64,000 nt of DNA from contig CAYMOX010000008.1 in assembly GCA_964392245.1 (NCBI GenBank), positions 1 to 64,000 of the forward strand. Reading direction: 5' to 3'. The notes beneath the pieces were generated by a model. The model saw only the letters and a list, made by a program, of their open reading frames with translations, ran no database searches and was not told the origin of the DNA. The first letter of the stretch is position 1, and each line of letters begins with the position of its first letter. Shown here piece by piece: positions 19,101 through 27,800 of this stretch. The position numbers and the translations under genes are program-made. The stretch is from JAAUUJ01 sp964392245 (GTDB lineage: Bacteria; Cyanobacteriota; Cyanobacteriia; Thermostichales; Thermostichaceae).

Positions 19101-22100
19101 TCTCATGCAACGGTGTGGGGACTGATCAAAGTCTTTTCGCTTGAATACCCGGAGCATTGGGGCAGGCTTGTTGATCTGGATCCCCGCATTGCAGTGGAAT
19201 CTCAACTACCGTTATTAGTTCCAGAACTGTTACACCCGGATCAAGATGATCAGATAGTTTATCGAAATGGACAGCGGTTTGTTCCTCGATTAGTTCGTGC
19301 AATTCCCCGTTATCACAAACCCAACCTAGATCCCCAGGCCAGCTACCTGATCACAGGTGGATTGGGGGTTCTTGGTCTTCAAGTTGGGCAGTGGTTGGTG
19401 GATCAGGGAGTGCGTCATCTGCTGTTGTTGAGTCGGCGGGGGTTAACAGAAGCAGCGCAACCAGAAATAGAAGCATTGCGCACCAAGGGAGCCGAAGTCA
19501 CGATCTTTTCTGCAGATGTTGCTGATCTGACAGACATGGAAGCCGTATGGCAGCAGATCAAGGCTCAGGGGGTCCCTCTCAAGGGTGTGGTGCATGCAGC
19601 AGGAATCGAGGGTGTCACTCCTCTTGCAGATCTGACCTCTGAGCAATGGCAGCAGGTGCTGCGACCTAAGGTAAGGGGGGGGTGGATCCTGCATCAACTT
19701 TCCCAGTCAGAGCCATTGGACTTCTTTGTCTGTTTCTCATCGATTGCTTCCGTGTGGGGCTCACAGGGACAGGCCCATTATGCAGCGGCCAACCAGTTTT
19801 TAGATAGTCTGGTCCACTACCGTCGATTGCAAGGGTTGCCTGGACTTGCCATCAACTGGGGTCCTTGGTCGGGTGGAGGAATGGTGACGGCAGAGGCTCA
19901 AACCTGGCTGTCGCAAGCAGGGGTGCAGTCACTGGATTCAGCACTGGCCCTTTCTGCACTGGAAGGTTTGCTCTTTTCGGATCTCACCCAGCTCACCGTT
20001 AGCCGTAATGATTGGATCCGGTTTAAGTCTGTATATGCAGCCAGACGACTGCGTCCTTTTTTGGATCAAATCGCAGCTCCTAGGGATCCGATTCAGAGTA
20101 GGACTACCAGTGATCCAGCACCTCTGGTTGCCCACCTGCGCTCATTGCCAGAACGGCAGCAGCTTTCTGCTTTGCAGACGCACATCCTGGACCAGCTCAG
20201 ATCCATCCTCAGGTTGCCATCCTCACAATCACTGGATCCAGCGGCAGGTTTTTTTGATCTGGGGATGGATTCTCTTATGGCGGTGGAGTTTCGGGATCGG
20301 TTACAGACTTCTCTGGGTGTGCCCTTATCCGCAAGTCTTGCTTTTGATCATCCAAACCTGCAGCGACTGACCCACTTTCTTGCGGCTGAACTCTTCCCTC
20401 TGAATGGGTTTGATCAAACAACCACTTCTCATGCTGTTACTCAATCAGAACCGATTGCCATTGTCGGGATGGCCTGCCGTTTTCCTGGAGATGCTTCTAC
20501 ACCCGAAACCTTCTGGCAGCAATTACTGCAGGGCTATGATGCTATTTCAGAGATCCCGCCGGAGCGCTGGGATGTTGATACTTTTTATCACCCCGATCCC
20601 CAAACCCCTGGACGAGCTTACTGTCGCTATGGGGCTTTTCTCAAGGATGTCGATCAGTTTGATCCTGCTTTCTTCAACATCTTTCCCCGTGAAGCTCAGT
20701 ACATTGATCCGCAGCACCGCCTTCTGCTGGAGGTCAGCTGGGAAGCATTGGAGCGAGCCGCGTATGTGCCGAACCGTTTACAGCCCAGTCCTACGGGTGT
20801 GTTTGTCGGGATCACCCTTAATGATTACTCTGGCCTACTCCAAAAGGCTGGACATTCCAAGTCTTTGCAGGCGTTTCAGGTGACTGGAGGACCACTAAAT
20901 GCTGCTGCGGGACGGATCTCCTATGTCTTTGGCTTTACAGGTCCCTCGATAGCGGTGGATACAGCCTGTTCCTCTTCTTTAGTAGCTATTCATCAAGCCT
21001 GTCAGAGTTTACGGTTGGGTGAATGTGCGATGGCACTGGCGGGAGGAGTCAACCTGATCCTTTCTCCTGATTCCATGATTGCCACAGCTCAGGCCCAGAT
21101 GTTGGCAGTAGATGGACATTGCAAATCATTTGATGCTGATGCGGATGGGATTGGACGGGGAGAAGGATGTGGAATGCTGGTGCTGAAACGTCTGTCGGAT
21201 GCCTTGCGAGATGGGGATCCGGTTCAGGCGGTGATCCGGGCCAGCGCGGTGAATCAGGATGGACCTAGCAGTGGGTTTACTGTTCCCAATGGTCAGGCCC
21301 AGCAACAGTTGATCCGGCAGGCTTTGGCACAGGGGGGCATCGATCCTGGAGAGATCAGTTACATTGAGGCCCATGGCACCGGAACTGCTTTAGGCGATCC
21401 GATTGAAGTAACAGCCCTGGGGGAAATTTTTGCATCTACACATGCAGCAACCGATCCCCTCTGGATAGGTTCAGTAAAGGCCAATATTGGTCATCTGGAG
21501 GCAGCAGCAGGAGTTTCCGGTCTAATCAAAGTGATCCTGGCCCTACAGGACGAACGGATCCCCCCTCATCGGCACCTGCGAGAGTTGAACCCCAACATTG
21601 ACTGGGAACGATTGCCCCTGAAAATTCCGACCCAAATTCAGCCCTGGGAAAGAGGTGAAAGAAAGAGGTTGGCTGGGATCAGTGCTTTTGGGGCGACGGG
21701 TACCAATGCTCATGTCATTGTTGAGGAAGCTCCCCTGGTGACTCGATCTACCCCTTCAGTGGTGGAAAGACCTTTGCATCTGTTCACACTCACAGCTCGA
21801 ACAAATCAAGCATTACATCAGTTAGTAGATCGTTACTGGAAGTATCTGGAAAGTCTCGAAAGTCAGGGGATCAACCTCGCAGATTTATGTTTCACCACAA
21901 ATACAGGTCGGAATCATTTTTCAAAACGGCTGGCTGTGGTTGCTGGATCAACAAATGAGCTGAGAGAGAAACTGGAACTCTTTGCCTGTTGCCGAGAAGT
22001 TCTTGACTTAAAAATGATAGGAGATTCCGAGGGGAGACAGCCATGCATTGCCTTTTTGATCACGGATGAAATCTCTAATGTGATGAGCGTAGGGCGAGAC

Positions 22101-24842
22101 TTATATGAAACTCAACCCACATTTAAGCGAGTCCTGGATCAATGTGCTGAATTAATCCAACACTCCCCCCTGCAGATCCTCACCCACTCGACGGCTGATC
22201 CGTCTTTGAGAACCGCCGCTTTATTTGCTCTGGAGTATAGTCTGGCGCAATTGTGGATGAGTTGGGGTATTCAACCTGAGCTCTTGATCGGCAGCGGGGT
22301 GGGTGAGTATGTGGCAGCCTGTTTAGCAGGGGTATTCAGCCTGGCTGATGGACTTAAGTTGAGCACAGCACCAATGGCTTCCCCTTCTGGAGAAGTGATA
22401 ACGGAGATTCAGCTTCATCCACCTCATACCCCTGTGATCTCCAATTACTCTGGCGAAATTGCTGGATCAGAAATTGCTTCACAACCGTACTGGAACGCTT
22501 CTGTTCGTAAACCAATCTCTCTATCTCAGATCCAGAATTACTTACAAGCCCAAGATATCAATCTCTGTCTGGCAATTTGCCCTGGACCAACGCTGATCAA
22601 GATCATGAGAGAAGATGAGGAGCCGCAATTAAATCCTCTATCTATCTATTCCGGATGGGAGCAGCACCTTCACTGTCTGGCACAGCTCTATGTCAGCGGG
22701 AAACATGTGGATTGGGCTGGTTTTGATCATGATTACATCCGCTACAAGATCTCTAACCTGCCAACCTATCCCTTTCAGCGGCAACGCTACTGGATTGAAG
22801 TGTCGGAGCCAGCGAGTTCTAGATCAATTGCTGGTACAGGTCTATCGCAGCTGTCTCAAGAACAAGATGTGGATGCATTGATAGAAAGGTTGTGCCGATC
22901 TCAGGACTTTTCTGCTGCAGAGATCAAACTCTTACCCAAACTGATCCAGACATTGATCAGGCAGCAACAAGAAGCAGAGGAACCCCTGAATCAACTGCAG
23001 CAGATTCTCTATCGGGTGGTGTGGAAACCCCTGCGTAGCTCTCGACCTGCTCCCTCTTTTTCAACCCCAGGAGGCTGGATCATCCTCGCCGATCACAAGG
23101 GGATTGGGGAGGCACTGGCCGAGCAGTTGCAGGATCTGGGGCAAACTTGCTGGATGGTTTATCCCTGGAGTTCCCCGAATCTTTCATCGGAGCAACGCAG
23201 GCTGGATCCCCTATCCAAACAGGATTTCTATACTTTTGTGCAGGAGATTATCGATGCACAACAGCAACCGCTCCGGGGCGCGATCCATCTTTGGAGTTTG
23301 GATGCAGCGGAAACTCACGACCTGACAGCTGATCAGTTGGTGAGGGCTCAACAGCTGGGTTGTGCAAGCTTACTGCATTTGCTGCAGGCTTTGCTGGAGG
23401 CGGGTGGGAATGGATCCTCTCCGCACACCTGGATTGTGACTCAGGGAGCTCAACCTGTTGATCTGAACACACCCCTGGAAATTGCTCAAAGCCCGATCTG
23501 GGGAATGGGTCGAGTGGTCGCCATCGAACATCCGGAGCTGTGGGGAGGGCTGCTGGATCTAGAGCCAGGAAGTCCTGCTATGGTAGCGGCAACTCAGATC
23601 CTCTCGGCTATGGCCCATCATGAGACCGAGGATCATCTGGCTTGTCGGCAGGGGCAGTGGTTTGGGGCTCGTCTGGTGCGAGCTGAGTTCGATCTTCAAC
23701 AGTCATCGGTATGTCTGGATCCAGAAAAGACTTACCTGATTACCGGAGGGCTGGGAGCTCTGGGATTAGAGGTGGCCAAGTGGATGGCAGATCAGGGGGT
23801 GCGGCATCTGGTGCTCACCAGTCGGGGCACAGGTAGCTCGGAAACCCAGAGGATGATCACAGAGATCGAGGAGAGGGGAACCCAGGTGGTGGTGCTCCCT
23901 GCCGATCTTGCACTTGAATCAGATGTGGAAACATTACTAACTTCCATTCAGACCCGCCTTCCTCCCCTGGCTGGGATCATGCATCTGGCTGGGGTTCTGG
24001 ATGATGGTGTCCTGCAACAGCAGACCTGGGAACGCTTTGAGCAAGTCATGGCCCCCAAGATCCTGGGGAGCTGGTACCTGCAACGCCTCACTCAGGATCA
24101 ACCCCTGGACTTTATGGTTTACTTTTCCTCTACTGCCGCTCTCCTGGGCTCAGCCGGACAGAGTAACTATGCTGCAGCCAATGCCTTTATGGATGCCCTC
24201 TCCTTTTATGGTCACCAGCACCAGATCTCTGTAATCAGCGTGAACTGGGGACCCTGGGATGCGGGAGGGATGGCCAGTCAGGTGGATCCTCAGCATCAGG
24301 CTCGCTGGAGGCGTCTTGGCATGCACAGGCTGAGTAGAGATCAGGGGCTGAAGGTTCTGGGCAGAGTGCTGGGAGGCTCGATACCACAGGTGGGCGTTAT
24401 GGATCTCGATTGGTCAGCGTTCCCTCCAGATCTGGCACGTCCCTGGCTAGCTGAGCTTGTCCCCACTGGTCCCTCCGATCTGACCCTGCTGCACACTTGC
24501 ACTCCAGCCGATCGAGAATCCCTGATCCTGCGCCATCTGCAGGAGATGATTGCGGTGGCCCTGGGGATTGGGGCAGACCAGATTAATGAGCATAAGATCC
24601 TGAGTAGATATATTTTCGACTCGTTAGTGGCTGTAGAACTGCGCAATCGACTCCAACGGGATTTCAACGTGTCCCTTCCCATTCAGCTATTAATGGGGGA
24701 TATATCGGTGGGCGCCCTGGTCACAAGCATTCACCAGCAGATGCCCGATCCGGAGCAGGTAGACGTTGATGAGCAGCAGGATCCATATCTAATGGACGCA
24801 GATCTGGAAGCTGGGACCTGGTTGGAGGAGGGGGAACTATGA
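16173..24842 (+). CDS. Bimodular polyketide synthase: KS-AT(deleted)-KR-ACP-KS-psiAT-KR-ACP
   Basis: About 2889 residues. Possible starts are GTG 16170, ATG 16173 and ATG 16179; no ribosome site decides between them. It has the same layout as the preceding gene, which points to duplication of a bimodular unit. Module 4a: helical dock; KS (about 16284-17570, Cys codon 16794-16796 in DTACSSA); AT with internal deletion; KR with WGSQGQAHYAAAN and no LDD (A-type); ACP LGMDSLMAVEF. Module 4b: KS (about 20440-21750, DTACSSS); degenerate AT; KR with VLDDGVL (LDD, B-type) and NYAAAN; ACP IFDSLVAVEL. No DH or ER. The C-terminus is strongly acidic, ending WLEEGEL, the kind of short motif known to bind TubC-type docking domains such as the one that starts the next protein. 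The stop overlaps that start by ATGA. Confidence 0.94.
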   Translation: MTMTEQAQSRKDSLKQALLALSKANARVQELEKTLYDPIAIVGMACRFPCADHPAEFWQALRNGVDAVGPIPAQRWQSQQYFDPNPSASGKIYIREAALLNQVDGFDPQFFGISPREALLMDPQHRLLLEVCWEALESACLAPQDLWETWTGVFIGMSYHDYETRLLLSDLPDEITYLGTGNGACYAAGRLSYSLGLQGPSLVVDTACSSALVSLHLACQSLRLQECSVALAGGVHLILSPEMTVVLSRMQALSPDGRCKSFDASANGFGRGEGCGVVVLKRLGDALAQGDSILAIIKGSAVNHDGPSNGLTVPNKWAQENLLRQALRNAQVKSEEIGYIEAHGTGTVLGDPLEIRALSSLFAAGRDPEHPLLIGSVKSNIGHLEAASGIASLIKVILCLQHQEIPGNLHFTTPNPYIDWEHLPFKVPVDSTPWPRNQHPRMAGISAFGMSGTNAHVIVAEAPQQGVKESPNLDRPLHIFAISARSAVALRQLVESYRNDSRLASLNLGDLCFSVNAGRNHFSHRLALVAGTIPDLQQKLTEVIQSTELIASKQREHPPKVAFLFTGEGSQFAGMGQELYDTQSVFRASLDQCAQILNAYLDRPLLEILLTRESNSLLNRTLYTQPALFALKYSLAHLWMSWGIQPSILMGHSVGEYVAACVAGVFSLEDGLKLITYQARLMQSLSSDPATQELRAVAEQIQYSRAQFPIISNLTGKRAGEEISSAEYWIQDIRQSVQFAEGMRSLQKEGVEIYVEVGHGSALSEKARAWSDDPEPLFLPSLQPGQGEWKTLLESLAQLYMCGIKVDWRGFDRGYARRKITGLPTYPFQRERYWIETHFDQHLYPSKDPVLSDCLYQIKWQPQLLIPDISSSPVGHWILIGDTCSPLAEALQQVGQACTVVEDVSGDLQEIMAGWDIQIAGLIYAVPQASDPLEAVSFAIPLLKLLQKLLQSSIPFPRIWVLTRGGVPCESNPIDLSHATVWGLIKVFSLEYPEHWGRLVDLDPRIAVESQLPLLVPELLHPDQDDQIVYRNGQRFVPRLVRAIPRYHKPNLDPQASYLITGGLGVLGLQVGQWLVDQGVRHLLLLSRRGLTEAAQPEIEALRTKGAEVTIFSADVADLTDMEAVWQQIKAQGVPLKGVVHAAGIEGVTPLADLTSEQWQQVLRPKVRGGWILHQLSQSEPLDFFVCFSSIASVWGSQGQAHYAAANQFLDSLVHYRRLQGLPGLAINWGPWSGGGMVTAEAQTWLSQAGVQSLDSALALSALEGLLFSDLTQLTVSRNDWIRFKSVYAARRLRPFLDQIAAPRDPIQSRTTSDPAPLVAHLRSLPERQQLSALQTHILDQLRSILRLPSSQSLDPAAGFFDLGMDSLMAVEFRDRLQTSLGVPLSASLAFDHPNLQRLTHFLAAELFPLNGFDQTTTSHAVTQSEPIAIVGMACRFPGDASTPETFWQQLLQGYDAISEIPPERWDVDTFYHPDPQTPGRAYCRYGAFLKDVDQFDPAFFNIFPREAQYIDPQHRLLLEVSWEALERAAYVPNRLQPSPTGVFVGITLNDYSGLLQKAGHSKSLQAFQVTGGPLNAAAGRISYVFGFTGPSIAVDTACSSSLVAIHQACQSLRLGECAMALAGGVNLILSPDSMIATAQAQMLAVDGHCKSFDADADGIGRGEGCGMLVLKRLSDALRDGDPVQAVIRASAVNQDGPSSGFTVPNGQAQQQLIRQALAQGGIDPGEISYIEAHGTGTALGDPIEVTALGEIFASTHAATDPLWIGSVKANIGHLEAAAGVSGLIKVILALQDERIPPHRHLRELNPNIDWERLPLKIPTQIQPWERGERKRLAGISAFGATGTNAHVIVEEAPLVTRSTPSVVERPLHLFTLTARTNQALHQLVDRYWKYLESLESQGINLADLCFTTNTGRNHFSKRLAVVAGSTNELREKLELFACCREVLDLKMIGDSEGRQPCIAFLITDEISNVMSVGRDLYETQPTFKRVLDQCAELIQHSPLQILTHSTADPSLRTAALFALEYSLAQLWMSWGIQPELLIGSGVGEYVAACLAGVFSLADGLKLSTAPMASPSGEVITEIQLHPPHTPVISNYSGEIAGSEIASQPYWNASVRKPISLSQIQNYLQAQDINLCLAICPGPTLIKIMREDEEPQLNPLSIYSGWEQHLHCLAQLYVSGKHVDWAGFDHDYIRYKISNLPTYPFQRQRYWIEVSEPASSRSIAGTGLSQLSQEQDVDALIERLCRSQDFSAAEIKLLPKLIQTLIRQQQEAEEPLNQLQQILYRVVWKPLRSSRPAPSFSTPGGWIILADHKGIGEALAEQLQDLGQTCWMVYPWSSPNLSSEQRRLDPLSKQDFYTFVQEIIDAQQQPLRGAIHLWSLDAAETHDLTADQLVRAQQLGCASLLHLLQALLEAGGNGSSPHTWIVTQGAQPVDLNTPLEIAQSPIWGMGRVVAIEHPELWGGLLDLEPGSPAMVAATQILSAMAHHETEDHLACRQGQWFGARLVRAEFDLQQSSVCLDPEKTYLITGGLGALGLEVAKWMADQGVRHLVLTSRGTGSSETQRMITEIEERGTQVVVLPADLALESDVETLLTSIQTRLPPLAGIMHLAGVLDDGVLQQQTWERFEQVMAPKILGSWYLQRLTQDQPLDFMVYFSSTAALLGSAGQSNYAAANAFMDALSFYGHQHQISVISVNWGPWDAGGMASQVDPQHQARWRRLGMHRLSRDQGLKVLGRVLGGSIPQVGVMDLDWSAFPPDLARPWLAELVPTGPSDLTLLHTCTPADRESLILRHLQEMIAVALGIGADQINEHKILSRYIFDSLVAVELRNRLQRDFNVSLPIQLLMGDISVGALVTSIHQQMPDPEQVDVDEQQDPYLMDADLEAGTWLEEGEL
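17850..18640 (+). other. Acyltransferase of module 4a with internal deletion
   Basis: GHSVGEYVAAC (near 18120-18150) keeps the nucleophile Ser, but the first motif reads GEGSQ instead of GQGSQ. After LMQSLSSD (near 18235) the sequence jumps to ELRAVAEQ. Against the intact AT of the previous gene, about 72 residues net are missing, equal to its bases 9212-9435. This removes the small subdomain with the catalytic His of AFHSP and the substrate-selecting loop. The deletion is in frame. The domain is probably inactive, or at best hydrolytically impaired. Confidence 0.88.
19626..19931 (+). repeat. KR-domain segment nearly identical to 10825-11130 (copy 2)
   Basis: Second copy of the near-identical KR segment described at 10825-11130. 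It covers the WGSQGQAHYAAAN catalytic region of module 4a and also carries an eight-G run near 19673. Confidence 0.85.
22040..22800 (+). other. Degenerate acyltransferase domain of module 4b
   Basis: It lies in AT position between KS and the KR linker. The GHSxGE motif reads GSGVGE (Gly codon 22296-22298 replaces the Ser codon), GQGSQ is replaced by ITDEISN, and the small subdomain with the catalytic His is absent. Module 3b shares the TDE replacement, the Ser-to-Gly change and the missing subdomain, so the decay predates the duplication. The frame is intact. Confidence 0.9.
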
Positions 24843-27800
24843 ATCTAAACACCTTTCTCGCGGATCTGACGCTTCGAGGGATTGAACTGTGGTCAGAAGG
24901 AGAGAGGCTCAAATTCCGCGCCCCCCGAGGGGTGATGACCTCCACGCTGGCGGCCACCCTGAAACAACACAAACTTGAGATCATTCAGCTGGTACCACCT
25001 CACGCCAGTCAAGCGATTCATTACCCCCTTTCCTATAATCAGAAAGGTCTTTTGGTTCTGCATCAGCTTGCGCCCGACAGTCCGGCCTACAACTCCCGCT
25101 TTAGCGCCCAGATCCACTCGCCAGTCGATGTTGCGGCTTTGCGAGAAGCCTTAAAGGCAATGGTGGCTCGCCACCCCAGTTTGCGGACCACCTTTTCTTT
25201 GCAGGGAGATGAACCCCAGCAGATCCTGCATCCTGCCCTGGCTCCTGCCTTTCAGCATGTGGATGCCTCGCAACTGACACCTGATATTTTGCAGCAAAAA
25301 CGACTGGAAACCTATGAGCGCCCCTTCAATTTGGAAACGGGTCCTCTCCTGCGGGTGCGGTTGTATTCTCGGTCACCGACAGATCATGTGCTTGAACTGA
25401 TCACTCATGAAATTGTCTGTGATGGTTGGTCCTTCTACATCCTGCTAGACGAATTAGGGATCTTCTACAGGGCAGAAGTGGAAAATCATGTGGCAGATCT
25501 CCCTCCCCTAAAGTGCACCTATAAGGACTATGTTGCCTGGCAGCAGCAGATGCTTTCCACCCACGGAGAGCACCACTGGACGTACTGGAGAGATCAACTG
25601 CAGGGGGCTCCCCACACACTTGAACTGCCCACGGATCGACCTTGGCCTGCGGTGCAGACTTATCAAGGAACCAGCTACAGATTTGAGTTGCCGGAACCTC
25701 TGATCCAGCAGTTGAGGGCTTTCAGTCAGAGGATGGGAGTCTCCATCAATGCGATCCTGACGGCCACCTTTTTCGTCTTCCTGCACCGCTACACGACTCA
25801 GGACACAATCCTGCTAGGGACGCCGACTGCCGCCAGAGGTCAGGATGCTTTTTCCGGTCTCATTGGAGACTTTGTGAATACGCTGGTGATTCGCTCCACC
25901 GCCAGCGACAATCCCCGATTCACAGACTTTCTGCAACAGATCCGGCACAGGATCCTGGAGGCCATGGGCCATCAGGACTATCCCTTCCCCTTACTGGTGG
26001 AGCGGTTAAATGTCAGACGTGATCCCAGCCGTACCCCGCTATTCCAGGTATTCTTTAATTTTTTGCCCTCGCATCGAGTCGAGGGAAGGGCGCAACTGTT
26101 TGGTCGCCAGGATCCGGTCTCCTGGGGTGGGCTATCCCTGCAACCACTTCAGAATCTGGAATTACAGGAGGGGCAGTTTGATTTATCGCTCTGGGTTGTG
26201 GAAGGGGAGAAAACCTTTTTGGGGGCGTTCAAGTACCGATCTGATCTGTTTGAGGCTTCTACCGTTGCCCGCTTTGCCCAACATTTTCAGACACTGTTGA
26301 ATGCAGTTTTGGCGCATCCTGAGGAAAAGATTCAGGATTTACCCCTTCTCTCGGCAGCTGACCAGCAGCAGTTGTGGCGATCGGGGATGGTGTCTGCCAC
26401 TGATGATCTCCGTGATCGCTGTTTCCATCACCTGTTTCAGGAGCAGGTGGAGCGGACCCCTGAGGCCATTGCCCTGGTCTGGAAGGATCAGCGGCTCACG
26501 TATCAGGAATTGAATGCTCAAGCCAATCAACTGGCTCATCACTTGCAAAGTCTGGGGATCGGTCCCGAGCAGCGGGTCGGGATCCTGCTGGAGCGCTCTG
26601 CGCAGATGGTGGTAGCTCTGTTGGGGGTGCTGAAGGCCGGGGGGGCTTATGTGCCTCTGGATCCGCATCATCCACCCGCCAGAAATGCTCATATTCTTGC
26701 TGATGCCCACATCCAGGTGCTGTTGACCCAGGAAAACATCCTGTGTGCCTTACCGGAGCTGGAATCAACAGTGCTGTGTCTGGATCTTCAATGGCAGGCG
26801 GCACAGGAAGACCCCTCCCCTCCCCCAGACCATTCAGATCCTACGCATCTGGCCTATGTGATTTACACGTCAGGATCGACGGGCCAACCCAAAGGAGTGC
26901 AAATCGAGCACCGCTCTTTGGTGAATTGTCTGGGGTCGATGCGGCAACAGCCCGGGATCAATCCGGAGGATGTCTGCCTTTCCGTGACGACGATTAGCTT
27001 TGATATTGCCGGATTGGAGATCTATCTGCCCTTGCTGGTGGGGGCCACTGTGGTGATCGCGCCGCAGGAGGTTGTGGCCAATGGTCAGCAGCTGCAGGAA
27101 TTGCTGGAGGCCACCAGCATCACATGGATGCAGGCCACCCCGACAACCTGGAGGCTGTTGCTCGCCACCGGATGGATCGGAAATGCCAGATTGAAAGCCC
27201 TCTGTGGTGGCGAAGCCCTCACCCCTGCCCTGGCCCAGGATCTGGTGGGGAAGGTGGCTGAACTCTGGAATCTGTATGGACCCACAGAAACGACCATCTG
27301 GTCAGCCATCGCTCGGGTCACGGAAGAGTCTCTGATGGCAGATCAGCACAAGGGATCAATCCCCATTGGTCATCCGATTCAAAACACGCAAATCTATGTT
27401 CTGGATGCAAATCTGCGCTTACTGCCAGTGGGGGTTCGGGGAGAGATCTGTATTGGCGGGGAAGGACTGGCGCGGGGGTATTTGAACTTGCCGGATCTGA
27501 GTGCCCAAAAGTTTGTGTCTCATCCCTTTGCCTCAGGGCGACTGTATAGAACCGGAGACTCCGGGCGGCTTCTGGGGGATGGTCGGATTGAGTTTCTGGG
27601 TCGCCAGGATCAGCAGGTGAAAGTGCGGGGCTTTCGGATTGAGCTGGGGGAGATTGAAAGTGTTCTTGAACACCATCCCCAGGTGCGGCAGGCGGTGGTG
27701 GTTCGAGAGCAGATGGAGGAGCCATTTCTAGTTGCCTATGTTGTACCCGTGCAGGCCAATCCCTCCCTAAATCAAGATCTGCGCATTTACTTGCAGCAAA

